Below, piece after piece: positions 8,849 through 16,895 of a stretch of 64,000 nucleotides of DNA. The notes beneath the pieces are model-generated. The model saw nothing but the letters and a program-made list of their open reading frames with translations, ran no database searches and was not told the DNA's origin. Both the position numbers and the translations under genes were made by a program. The DNA is from Streptomyces sp. TP-A0874 (lineage in GTDB: Bacteria; Actinomycetota; Actinomycetes; Streptomycetales; Streptomycetaceae). The stretch's first letter is position 1. Each line of letters opens with the position of its first letter. The stretch covers positions 62,001-126,000 of the forward strand of contig NZ_BBZK01000012.1 in NCBI RefSeq assembly GCF_001748085.1. The letters are read 5' to 3'.

Positions 8849-10165
8849 TCATGCGGCGCGCCGTTCTCCGGTGCACACCGCGATCGCGGTGTGCACGATG
8901 GCCCGGGTCAGCCGGACGGCCTCCCGGATGTCGACGACGTTCATCCCGGCGGGGAAGTCCAGCGGCAGCGGGGCGTCCGGGCCGATCCGGTCCATGCCGA
9001 TCCGGGCGGTCGGCAGGCCCCGTGCGCGCAGGATGTTGGCGTCGGTCGCGCCGCTGTTGGCGACGATGGGCTCGTGCGGCCGGCCGGCGATCTCCTCCCA
9101 CGCGGACTTGGCCGCCGCGACGACCGGGGCGTCCTCGGGCGTGTGGGTGCCGGGAATGGCGAGCACCATGTCCCAGTCGAGCTCGATCTGCGGGTGTGCG
9201 GCCTTGATCGCGTCGATCGCGGTGGCGAACTCGCGGCGTACGTCGGCGGGTGTCGAGCGAGGGTTGGTGCGCAGGTCGACCTTGAACCGGCAGAGGGCCG
9301 GGGCCACCGCAGCCATTCGCGGCCAGCCGCCCTCCACGGAGGAGATGATGCCCTGCGGTGCCACCAGCCCGTCGGTGTGCCGGGCGGCGTACTCGGGGAA
9401 CCAGCGCTCCAAGGCGTCGATCACGGTGGCGGCGTGGGCGATGGCGTTCGCATAGGGCATCCGGTGCCGGCTGCCGACGTAGGTGTAGGTGCCGCGCACC
9501 CGGACCTCGAACCAGCAGAGTCCCACCTCCTCCCAGGAGACGGCCCACCCCGGCTTGGCGATCAGGGCGTGGTCGGCCCACCAGCCCTGTTCCAGCAGGA
9601 ACGAGCAGCCGCTGCCCTGGCCGGCGTTGTGCCGGGTCAGACCGCGGGTGGTGCGGCCGTTGGTCGGCATCCCGCCGGCTCCGAGGCCGACGACGAGGTC
9701 GCCGCGCAGCGGTATCCGGGCTCGGGCGATCGCCTCCGCAGCGGCGACGACCGCCGCGCCGTGGCCCTTGGGGTTGCTGGCGCCGAGCCCGAGCACATGG
9801 TGACCGTGCACCTGGGCGCGGGGCTGCATGTCCGCCCGCAACTCGGGCCCGATCCAGGGCACGTCCTCCTCCGCGTCGCCGACGGTGAGGGTGTCGGTCG
9901 GGGCGTAGAGCAGCAGGTCCTCGCCGCTGCCGTCGCCACGGAGCCGGCCGACGGCGTTGGCCTGGCGGTCGTCGATCGCCTGGTAGTGGGCCTCAAGCCC
10001 CGCGCCATCGAGGGTCGTGGTCAGCCAGCGGGCGAGTGCGGCCTCCTCACCGGTCGGGCTCGGGATGTCGACCATCCCGACGACGAGTTCGGTGAGCCGT
10101 TCGGGGGTGATGAGCTTCCAGGCAGCCTCCGTCCAGGACTGTTGCCGCGTGTTCAGCCGGGTCAT
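8849..10165 (-). CDS. M20-fold protein without canonical metal ligands
   Basis: The 438-residue protein has the overall M20 amidohydrolase plan: IPSPTGEEAALARWL at the N-terminus, a central dimerisation domain (VRVRGTYTYVGSRHRMPY) and a C-terminal NSGATDANILRARGLPT. The metal ligands of the family are missing. The usual GHxD is YAPTDT (87-92), the bridging-Asp motif is GASNPKG (128-134), the Glu-Glu base motif is GLGAGGMPTN (160-169), and the final His motif is NVVDIRE. It is therefore probably not a zinc peptidase. The ATG at 10165 overlaps the stop of the small peptide gene; longer frames run through neighbours. Confidence 0.8.
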   Translation of the reverse strand: MTRLNTRQQSWTEAAWKLITPERLTELVVGMVDIPSPTGEEAALARWLTTTLDGAGLEAHYQAIDDRQANAVGRLRGDGSGEDLLLYAPTDTLTVGDAEEDVPWIGPELRADMQPRAQVHGHHVLGLGASNPKGHGAAVVAAAEAIARARIPLRGDLVVGLGAGGMPTNGRTTRGLTRHNAGQGSGCSFLLEQGWWADHALIAKPGWAVSWEEVGLCWFEVRVRGTYTYVGSRHRMPYANAIAHAATVIDALERWFPEYAARHTDGLVAPQGIISSVEGGWPRMAAVAPALCRFKVDLRTNPRSTPADVRREFATAIDAIKAAHPQIELDWDMVLAIPGTHTPEDAPVVAAAKSAWEEIAGRPHEPIVANSGATDANILRARGLPTARIGMDRIGPDAPLPLDFPAGMNVVDIREAVRLTRAIVHTAIAVCTGERRAA

Positions 10166-10293
10166 CGCGCACCCGGGCGGACGCTGCGGACGGTGGTGCC
10201 GCGCCCCAGCCGGACGAGCAGTCCGGAGCGCTGCGCGGCCACGGCGGCCGCGACGGTGGCGAGGGTGATCAGGACAGCGGTGCGAGAGGACAC
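10162..10293 (-). CDS. Small 43-residue membrane peptide
   Basis: GTG start at 10293 with AGGAG placed correctly upstream, TGA overlapping the ATG of the M20-like gene. The peptide begins with a single hydrophobic helix (TAVLITLATVAAAVAA, residues 5-20) and ends in a basic tail rich in Arg and Gly. I do not recognise a family. Coupling on the downstream side and the good ribosome binding site inside the end of the upstream hydrolase gene make it a probable real gene. It could anchor a neighbouring enzyme at the membrane, but that is a guess. Confidence 0.5.
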   Translation of the reverse strand: MSSRTAVLITLATVAAAVAAQRSGLLVRLGRGTTVRSVRPGAR

Positions 10294-10298
10294 GGCAA

Positions 10299-11111
10299 TC
10301 AGCTCCTGTGGGTGAGGAACGCGTCGGCGAGCGCGGCGACGGCCGCCGGGCGCTCGGCCTGCGGATGGTGGGAGGTCCGGCCGACGACGGCGAGGTCACC
10401 GCGGGGCAGCGCGTCGGCGAGGGCCGCCGCGTAGTCGGGGCCGGCGAAGGGGTCGTGGCGCCCCCACAGGACGAGAGTGGGGGCCTTGACGGCGCCGAGG
10501 GCCTGGCCCAGGTCCTCGGCGGGGGCGGGCAGGCCGGCGGTCGCGAGCGCGCCGGGGGTGACGCTGGCCCGGTACCGGGCCAGTGCCGTCGACTCAGGGA
10601 TGCGGGCGGTGTCGTACCACTCCGACGCCGCCATCAGCGCCCGCATCTTGGCCGGACCGGGGCCGTCCCCGCCGTAGTACTCGGCGCGGACCCGGGCGCC
10701 GAGCCCCGGATCCGTGCTCAGTGGGCCGGCCCCGCCCGGTGCGGGTGTGGGCTGGCTGCCGATGAGCACGATCCGGCCGATCCGCTCGGGCCGGTCGGCC
10801 GCGAGCCTCAGCGCGACCAGCCCGCCGTACGACTGGGCGAGCACGTCGACCCGGGCGGGTGCGACCCGTTCCAGCAGCGCGGCGAGGACGCCGGCGGCCG
10901 CCGAGGGGGACAACCGCGCCGCGGAGGGCTCCGTCCCCGAGGCGCCGTAGCCGGGCAGATCCACCCAGAGCCACCGGCGTTCGGGCCGCAGCGTCAGCAC
11001 CGCACCGAAGTCCGAGGTCGCGTGGCAGCCCGGGCCACCGCCGTGCAGGACGACGGTGACCGGGCCGTCCGCGGCGCCGGCCCAGCCGTGGGCCGGCTCA
11101 GTGACCGACAC
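10299..11111 (-). CDS. Alpha/beta hydrolase, BphD/HsaD-like
   Basis: A 270-residue alpha/beta hydrolase. The oxyanion motif VVLHGGGPGCHATSDF closely matches the HGGGPG signature of carbon-carbon bond hydrolases such as BphD and HsaD. The nucleophile is Ser94 in LAQSYGGL; the acid is in LWGRHDPFAGP and the base in the TSHHPQAE segment. The GTG start lies 14 bp inside the end of the oxygenase gene. Two hydrolases of this kind in one operon suggest either two successive ring-fission products or an ester/amide side-chain hydrolase as one of them. Confidence 0.85.
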   Translation of the reverse strand: MSVTEPAHGWAGAADGPVTVVLHGGGPGCHATSDFGAVLTLRPERRWLWVDLPGYGASGTEPSAARLSPSAAAGVLAALLERVAPARVDVLAQSYGGLVALRLAADRPERIGRIVLIGSQPTPAPGGAGPLSTDPGLGARVRAEYYGGDGPGPAKMRALMAASEWYDTARIPESTALARYRASVTPGALATAGLPAPAEDLGQALGAVKAPTLVLWGRHDPFAGPDYAAALADALPRGDLAVVGRTSHHPQAERPAAVAALADAFLTHRS

Positions 11112-12336
11112 GGCGTTCGGTGGGCTGGACGACCGGTGCCACCTGTTCGACGTGCCGGCGCCAGGCGTTGATCGACAGGTCGGGCCGGTACAGCCGCTCC
11201 GGCGGGGCGTCGGTGACGTTGACCATCCACGCGTCCTGCCGGGTGAACTGGCCGTGGAACAGCCAGCGGAAGGCAGCCAGGTACTTCGCCTTGAAGGCCA
11301 GTGCGGTGGCGCCGGTCTCGAAGCGCACCATCATCTGCACGTAGCGCACGTGGTCGGCGTCGACGGGGACGTACCACTCGTAGTGGATGAACTTCGGGTA
11401 GGCCACCCGGAGCAGGCCCGGCATCCGGACCGACACGAAGCCGGGGATGTCCATGGCGGAGATCACCGGGTTGGCGTCGCCGTTCTTGTCGGGGTGGTCG
11501 GGCAGCGGCACCCGCTTCCACCAGCGCTTGTTGGTGAAGGTGCCGACGCCGGGGAACTCCGCGTCGTAGTGCAGTTCGTCCTGCACCCGGACCAGCCAGC
11601 CGTCCTTCTCGACGATGCGCGTCTTGTTCCAGGTCGGCATGACCTTGAACAGTCGCCACAGCGCGGTGTTGTGCAGGTACTTGGCGTGGCCCTCGTCGAA
11701 GCCGTTCTCGGCACCGAACCGCCAGTTGCCCTTGCGGACCTCCGACCGCCCGCCGAGCACCAGCGTGTTCTCGGTGAGCTCGGAGGGGATGTCACGCTCG
11801 ACCGGCGGCGGGTCCTCGCCGGGCGGGACGTCGCCGATGTAGACCCACAGCATGCCCAGGAGCTCTTCGACGGGGTAGGTCGCGACGGAGATCTTGCCGC
11901 AGATGGGGCTGTCGGGGCCGTCGGTGATGACGGCGTCGAGCCTTCCGGTCTCCAGGCCGAAGGTCCAGCCGTGGTACGCGCAGCTGATCGTCCCGGGAAA
12001 CTCCTTGCGGCCCAGCGACAGGGGCACGCCACGGTGCGGGCAGCGGTCGTGCAGGGCCCGGACCTTGTCACCGTCGCGGACCAGCGCGATGCGCTCGCCG
12101 GCCAGGGTGATCGGCACCGGCTTCTCCTGGACCTGATGCGCCCAGATGGTCGGGTACCAGTAGTTGCGGAATCCCAGCTCGGCCGAGTTGTAGATCGGCC
12201 AGGCCGACCAGTCGGTGCCGTCCTGGACGGGCGGGCCGGGCTCGACCGGCTTCGTCGACGAACGTCCCGCGGCGCCGCGGCTGCGCGGCACCTTGCGGGG
12301 TGCGGCTTCGGGGGTCGGTTCGGTGGATGCGCTCAC
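11098..12336 (-). CDS. Rieske non-haem iron oxygenase, terminal component (CarAa-like)
   Basis: It would hydroxylate or dioxygenate the aromatic substrate. The 412-residue protein has a Rieske domain with Cys99-Pro-His101 and Cys119-x2-His122 (CAYHGWTF), then the mononuclear iron site ENGFDEGHAKYLH with Asp214, His217 and His222. LGFRNYWYP near the N-terminus, ENGFD and HYEWYVPVD recall the carbazole 1,9a-dioxygenase family more than ring-hydroxylating alpha/beta hexamers, and no small beta-subunit gene is present. I chose the GTG at 12336, with GGAG five bases upstream, over a TTG at 12351. The reductase at 12405 is the expected electron donor. Confidence 0.9.
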   Translation of the reverse strand: MSASTEPTPEAAPRKVPRSRGAAGRSSTKPVEPGPPVQDGTDWSAWPIYNSAELGFRNYWYPTIWAHQVQEKPVPITLAGERIALVRDGDKVRALHDRCPHRGVPLSLGRKEFPGTISCAYHGWTFGLETGRLDAVITDGPDSPICGKISVATYPVEELLGMLWVYIGDVPPGEDPPPVERDIPSELTENTLVLGGRSEVRKGNWRFGAENGFDEGHAKYLHNTALWRLFKVMPTWNKTRIVEKDGWLVRVQDELHYDAEFPGVGTFTNKRWWKRVPLPDHPDKNGDANPVISAMDIPGFVSVRMPGLLRVAYPKFIHYEWYVPVDADHVRYVQMMVRFETGATALAFKAKYLAAFRWLFHGQFTRQDAWMVNVTDAPPERLYRPDLSINAWRRHVEQVAPVVQPTERRVGH

Positions 12337-12404
12337 GATGTCTCCAGTCAACGGGGGTGCGCACGGCGTGCCGTGCGATCGTCAGAGTCGAGGACCGGGC
12401 GGTC

Positions 12405-13349
12405 TCACAGGTCGAGCACGAGCTCGGGGGTCTGGGCGCGCGACACGCACGGCAGGAACGCGTCGGTGCGGTCGGGCTCGGTCAGCGAGTCGCGGTGCAG
12501 GGGTCGGCCCTTCAGGACCGGGAGTTCGCAACTGCCGCAAACACCGTCCCGGCAGGCGTTCGGCACGTCGATGCCGGCCGCGTCCAGGATGTCGAGGGCC
12601 GTGCAGTCGGGGGGTACGGAGAGCCGTCGGTCGGACCGGCTGAGGACCAGTTCGAAGGCCTGCAGATCGTCCTCGTCGTCGCGGGGACGGGCGGAGAAGC
12701 GCTCGACGTGCAGCGTCCCCGCCGGCCAGGCCTCGCACCGCTCTTCGACGGCCGTGATCAGGCCTTCCGGGCCGCAGCAGTAGACCGCCAGCCCCTCGGT
12801 CGGTTCGCCCAGGGCCGCCGCGAGGTCGAGGTGGCCGAACTCGTCGAACGGCCGCGGTGCCACCTTGTCCCCGTAGGGCGCGAGCTCGGGCAGGAACGCC
12901 ATCGAGCGGTGGGAGCGCCCGCCGTAGAGCAGTCGCCAGTCGCGGCCCTCCGCCTCGACTCGGCGGATCATCGGCAGCAGCGGCGTGATCCCGATGCCGC
13001 CCGCGATGAACAGGTAGCCCTCCGCCGCCACGAGCGGGAAGTTGTTGCGCGGTCCTCCCACCTCGACGAGTTCGCCCGGGCGCAGGGTCTCGTGCACATA
13101 GCGGGATCCACCCGCCGAGGCGGGTTCCCGCAGCACCGCGATCCGGTAGCGGTGCCGCTCCGCCGGGTCGCCGAGCAGTGAGTACTGGCGTACCTGTTCC
13201 GGCAGCCAGAGGTCGATGTGGGCCCCGGGCTCCCAGGCCGGCAGCAGACGCCGCTCGGGATCGGCCAGCTCGACGGAGAGCACGCAGTCGGACTCCCGCC
13301 GTAGGGCGACGACCTCGAGTTCCAGGACGCCTGTCTCGCTGTCGGACAT
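12405..13349 (-). CDS. Rieske oxygenase reductase (VanB/phthalate dioxygenase reductase type)
   Basis: It passes electrons from NAD(P)H to the adjacent oxygenase. The 314-residue chain has the flavin motif RQYSL (54-58), the pyridine-nucleotide motif GGIGITPLLPMI (from 117), CCGPEG (191-196), and a C-terminal plant-type [2Fe-2S] domain with Cys266, Cys271, Cys274 and Cys301. The flavin-NAD-FeS order is that of phthalate dioxygenase reductase and VanB, so no separate ferredoxin is needed. The ATG at 13349 has GGAGG five bases upstream; a GTG six bases earlier would be too close. It is the first gene of the minus-strand operon, facing two operator copies. Confidence 0.92.
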   Translation of the reverse strand: MSDSETGVLELEVVALRRESDCVLSVELADPERRLLPAWEPGAHIDLWLPEQVRQYSLLGDPAERHRYRIAVLREPASAGGSRYVHETLRPGELVEVGGPRNNFPLVAAEGYLFIAGGIGITPLLPMIRRVEAEGRDWRLLYGGRSHRSMAFLPELAPYGDKVAPRPFDEFGHLDLAAALGEPTEGLAVYCCGPEGLITAVEERCEAWPAGTLHVERFSARPRDDEDDLQAFELVLSRSDRRLSVPPDCTALDILDAAGIDVPNACRDGVCGSCELPVLKGRPLHRDSLTEPDRTDAFLPCVSRAQTPELVLDL

Positions 13350-13364
13350 CTCCACCTCCAGTTT

Positions 13365-13382
13365 CGGTACTAAGTACGGTAC
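13365..13382. promoter_or_regulatory. Operator copy 1 for the catabolic TetR regulator
   Basis: CGGTACTAAGTACGGTAC lies 16 bp upstream of the reductase ATG. The core GTACTAAGTAC is an imperfect palindrome with an extra GGTAC arm. A second copy follows at 13423 and a related one sits before the MFS gene. A repressor bound here would overlap the reductase translation-initiation region or promoter. Confidence 0.6.
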
Positions 13383-13422
13383 ATATTACGAGCAAGGGTT
13401 GGGAAGTTCCCGCGGAGCATCT

Positions 13423-13439
13423 CGTACTTAGTACGGTAC
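13423..13439. promoter_or_regulatory. Operator copy 2 for the catabolic TetR regulator
   Basis: CGTACTTAGTACGGTAC, in the same orientation as copy 1 and matching it at 16 of 17 positions, centred 57 bp away in the 229-bp divergent region between the reductase and tetR genes. It is placed to control both promoters. Confidence 0.62.
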
Positions 13440-13578
13440 GCATCTTGAGGCGTTCTGGGAAGCCCCCTGAGCAGCCGGTACCGCTGAGGCGGTTCGCCCG
13501 GGCGCCGATCACCGACGTACCGGACCTCGAACGGGACGTCGTCCGGTACGGTTTGACCGGACGATCAGGAGGAGCCCC

Positions 13579-14280
13579 ATGGCGCGGCAGCAGAGGCGGT
13601 CTCAGCGCGGCGACGCCCCGCTCTCCGCCGAGCGGATCATCGAGGCGGCCCTGCGCATCTCCGACGCGGAGGGGGACCTGGACCGGCTCACGGTGCGGCG
13701 GCTCGCCACCGAGCTGGGCGCCGGCACGATGACCCTCTACAGCTACTTCCGTAGCAAGGAGGAGATCCTCGACGGCATGGCCGACCACGTCCTGGGTCGG
13801 ATGCGGCTGCCCGCCGAGCCCGACGCCGGACCGGCCGAGGCGCTCCGCACCGTCGGGCACGCCTTCCTCGCGATGATGCGCGAGCATCCGAGCGTCGTCC
13901 GGCTCTTCTCCACCCGCATCACGGACAGCCCCACCGCGCTGCGGGGCGCCATGGAGGCCGTGCTCCGCCGGCTCGTCGGCGCCGGCATTCCGGGGCCGAT
14001 GGCCGTGCGCTGCTACGGCTTCCTCATCACCTACGCCATCGGCTTCGCCAGTTACCAGACACCCCGGCAGTGGGGGAAGGCGACCGCCGAGGAGGGGGCC
14101 GAGCAGCGCCGGCAGCGCCGCCACTTCTACGCCGCGCTACCGCTCGAGGAGTTCCCGCTGGTGGTGGAGTTCGCCGCGGAGGTCACCGAGCTTCCCTCCG
14201 ACGCCCAGTTCGCCGCCGGCCTCGAGGCGTACATCGACAGCACGCTCCGCGCGCTCGAACGGGACACCGTACGGCCCTGA
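13579..14280 (+). CDS. TetR-family repressor of the aromatic-catabolism genes
   Basis: A 233-residue TetR protein. The N-terminal helix-turn-helix lies around residues 15-65 (LSAERIIEAALRISDAEGD, then LATELGAGTMTLYSYFRSK), and the rest is an alpha-helical ligand-binding domain ending near LEAYIDSTLRALE. GGAGGAG precedes the ATG. It is transcribed away from the reductase-led operon, with two operator-like repeats between them and a third in front of the MFS gene. This predicts local repression relieved by a pathway substrate or intermediate. Confidence 0.85.
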   Translation: MARQQRRSQRGDAPLSAERIIEAALRISDAEGDLDRLTVRRLATELGAGTMTLYSYFRSKEEILDGMADHVLGRMRLPAEPDAGPAEALRTVGHAFLAMMREHPSVVRLFSTRITDSPTALRGAMEAVLRRLVGAGIPGPMAVRCYGFLITYAIGFASYQTPRQWGKATAEEGAEQRRQRRHFYAALPLEEFPLVVEFAAEVTELPSDAQFAAGLEAYIDSTLRALERDTVRP

Positions 14281-14435
14281 GCCCGGCTGTGACCGGCTCT
14301 TTCTCCGTTCCGCTGGTCCCCTCGCAGGCATCCTGGACCGCTCTTCCACGCGGGCCGGAAGCAGGCTCGCGCCCGGAGGCGTGAAAGCTCGGCGCCGGGA
14401 AAAACCTCGTCCGACCTCTTGACGCTCGCACAGTG

Positions 14436-14479
14436 GACCGTACACAGTACGATTCATTGCACGATGCTTCGTACGAAGT
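14436..14479. promoter_or_regulatory. Operator-like sites upstream of the MFS operon
   Basis: Read on the minus strand, 14436-14452 is CGTACTGTGTACGGTCC, matching the two sites near tetR at most positions. It is followed by a perfect 12-bp palindrome, CTTCGTACGAAG (14468-14479). The rest of the 401-bp space between tetR and the MFS gene (14281-14681) shows no convincing gene; its AT-richer part around these sites is the likely promoter. Confidence 0.55.
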
Positions 14480-14681
14480 TTCTGTCCGACCGATGGCGAC
14501 CTCGTAGTCCGTACCTGTGCATCCCCCCTACCTCAACGTCTGCCCGGCCGCGCCGCGACCGATATGAGCTGACATTGGCCAGATGTACGCGGGACCAGGG
14601 ACCCTGGGAACTGAACGCGGATCTCGCCGACATCCCTTTCGACCGGCCGCCCCGTTCGGCGACCCACATTCCGGAGGACGC

Positions 14682-16010
14682 ATGACCACGACGCGTTCCG
14701 CAGCGCAGCAGAGCAGAAGGGTAGTGTTCGCGAGCTGGATCGGCACGACGATCGAGTACTACGACTTCGCGATCTACGGCCTGGCCGCCTCACTGATCTT
14801 CGCCCCACTGTTCTTCCCGTCCACGGACCCCGCGGTGGGAACGCTGCTGTCGCTGTCCAGCTTCGCCGTCGGCTACCTGACACGGCCGCTCGGCGCCCTG
14901 GTCTTCGGGCATTTCGGCGACCGCATCGGCCGCAAGATGGTGTTGGTCGTCACGCTCGTTCTGATGGGCGTCTCGACCTTCGCGATCGGGCTGCTGCCCA
15001 ACTACGCCCAGATCGGCATCGCCGCCCCCATCCTCCTCATCGTGGCCCGCCTGCTGCAGGGCTTCTCCGTCGGCGGCGAGTACGGCGGCGCCGTACTGAT
15101 GACGGTGGAGCACTCCTCGGACAAGAAGCGCGGCCTGTTCGGTTCCGTGGTCAACACCGGCGCGACCGCGGGCCTGGTGCTCGCCAACCTGGTCTTCCTG
15201 CTGGTCTTCCAGCTTCCCGATGACCAGATGCTCTCGTGGGGCTGGCGCATCCCGTTCCTGGCCAGCAGCCTCCTCGTGGTCATCGGGCTCGTCTCACGGT
15301 ACTCACTGGAGGAGTCGCCCGACTTCGCCGAGGCCAAGCAGCGGGGCACCGTCCGGGAACTGCCGCTCCTCGACGTGCTGCGCCACCACCTCGGGACGGT
15401 GGTGCTGGTGGCCGTGGGCATCATCGCCGCCGGCAGCGCCTTCACCATGACGACGGTCTTCTCCCTGACCTACGGCAAGGAGGCCCTCGGCCTGGAGAAC
15501 AGCACGATGGTCTCCGTGCTCCTGCCCTCGACCGTGGTGATCCTCATCTGCCTGCCGCTGTTCGGCAAGCTCTCCGACCGGGTCGGGGTGCGGCCGGTGT
15601 TCCTCGCCGGTGCAGCCGCCCTCGTCGTGCTGCCCTTCGCGTGGTTCGCACTGCTGGAGACCCGCAACTACGGCCTGATGGTGCTGGGCTTCGTGCTGCT
15701 GTTCATCGGCTACTCCGCAAACTACGCGGTGGTGCCCGCCTACTTCTCCCAGGTCTTTCCACCGGCCGTCCGGTTCACCGGCATGTCGATCGGCTTCACC
15801 CTGGGACTCATCGCCGGTAACGCCATCGCTCCCGCCACCTCCGCGTGGCTTCTGGACGCCACCGGAGGCTGGACCGCCATCGCCTGCTACATGGCGGTCA
15901 CCGGTCTGGTGTCCCTGGCGGCCGGACTCCTCCTGCGCATACCCGGGGCCGACACCGACCGGCAGCCGGCCGCCGAGGTGCCGGTCGAGACCGAGCAGGC
16001 CGTCGGGTGA
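14682..16010 (+). CDS. MFS transporter, metabolite:H+ symporter (MHS/ShiA-ProP type)
   Basis: A 442-residue, 12-helix importer likely to bring the aromatic substrate into the cell. It starts with VFASWIGTTIEYYDFAIYG, the hallmark of the MHS family, has the loop motif GHFGDRIGRK between helices 2 and 3, and GGEYGGAVLMTVEHS in helix 4-5. The second half contains FGKLSDRVGVRP, the repeated loop motif. I chose the ATG at 14682 (GGAGGA seven bases upstream) over a longer frame from 14583. The stop overlaps the next gene by GTGA, so transporter and hydrolase are co-expressed. Confidence 0.9.
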   Translation: MTTTRSAAQQSRRVVFASWIGTTIEYYDFAIYGLAASLIFAPLFFPSTDPAVGTLLSLSSFAVGYLTRPLGALVFGHFGDRIGRKMVLVVTLVLMGVSTFAIGLLPNYAQIGIAAPILLIVARLLQGFSVGGEYGGAVLMTVEHSSDKKRGLFGSVVNTGATAGLVLANLVFLLVFQLPDDQMLSWGWRIPFLASSLLVVIGLVSRYSLEESPDFAEAKQRGTVRELPLLDVLRHHLGTVVLVAVGIIAAGSAFTMTTVFSLTYGKEALGLENSTMVSVLLPSTVVILICLPLFGKLSDRVGVRPVFLAGAAALVVLPFAWFALLETRNYGLMVLGFVLLFIGYSANYAVVPAYFSQVFPPAVRFTGMSIGFTLGLIAGNAIAPATSAWLLDATGGWTAIACYMAVTGLVSLAAGLLLRIPGADTDRQPAAEVPVETEQAVG

Positions 16011-16876
16011 CCGTGCCCGACCCGACCCCGCGCCGCAGGTACGCCGACACCCGCCACGGACAGGTGCACTACGTCGAGCACGGCAGCGGCGCCCCGGTAC
16101 TCCTGCTGCACCAGACCCCACGGTCCTGGGACGAGTACCGCGACGTCCTGCCGCTGCTCGGCGGGGAGTTCCGGGCCATCGCGATGGACACCCTGGGCTT
16201 CGGCCAGTCCGCCCGACCGTCCGGGCCCTGGAGCATCGAACTCTTCGCGGCCGGGGTGCTCGACCTCTGCGAGGGACTGGGACTCGACGAGTTCTCACTC
16301 GTCGGGCACCACACCGGCGCGGTGATCGCACTGGAGGTCGCAGCCTCCGCTCCGGACCGGATCCACTCCCTCGTGCTCTCCGGCATGCCGTTCGTCGACG
16401 CCGAGCGTCGGCGGCGGGTGGCCCGGCGGGCACCGATCGACCATGTCGTGCCGACGCCGGACGGTTCGCACCTGACGCGGCTCTGGCAGAACCGAGCCCC
16501 GTACTACCCGGCGGACCGGCCGGACCTGCTCGACCGCCTGGTGCGGGACGGGCTGGGCGTCCTCGACCGGGTCGAGGAGGGCCACCTGGCGGTGAACCGC
16601 TACCGCATGGAGGAGCGGATCGGGCTGATCCGCTCACCGGCGCTCGCCCTCTGCGGCGAACTGGACGAGTTCTCGCTCCCGGACCTTCCGAAGATCACCG
16701 CCGCGATACCCGGGGCCCGCGCGGCGGTCCTGCCCGGCACGGGAGTGCCGGCCGTTGACCACCAGCCCGAGCAGTTCGCGGCGACGGTCCGCGCCTTCCT
16801 CGGGGACCCGCACGGTTGCCCGGCGCCGGCCGGCGGGCCCCGCACCGGACCGCTCACCGACCCCGCCCCCCGCTGA
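16007..16876 (+). CDS. Alpha/beta hydrolase with His at the nucleophile position
   Basis: A 289-residue alpha/beta hydrolase-fold protein coupled to the transporter (GTGA). The fold is clear: VLLLHQTPRSWDEY (oxyanion region), MDTLGFGQSARP, and ALCGELDEFSLPD for the acid. At the nucleophile elbow the sequence is SLVGHHTGAVIALE, so the expected Ser/Asp/Cys of GxNxG is His102. The C-terminal His region is VPAVDHQPEQF. It may have lost ordinary hydrolase activity or use another mechanism. A Pro-rich tail of about 20 residues ends the protein. Confidence 0.8.
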   Translation: MTVPDPTPRRRYADTRHGQVHYVEHGSGAPVLLLHQTPRSWDEYRDVLPLLGGEFRAIAMDTLGFGQSARPSGPWSIELFAAGVLDLCEGLGLDEFSLVGHHTGAVIALEVAASAPDRIHSLVLSGMPFVDAERRRRVARRAPIDHVVPTPDGSHLTRLWQNRAPYYPADRPDLLDRLVRDGLGVLDRVEEGHLAVNRYRMEERIGLIRSPALALCGELDEFSLPDLPKITAAIPGARAAVLPGTGVPAVDHQPEQFAATVRAFLGDPHGCPAPAGGPRTGPLTDPAPR

Positions 16877-16895
16877 CCTCCCAAGGAGCCGAGCC

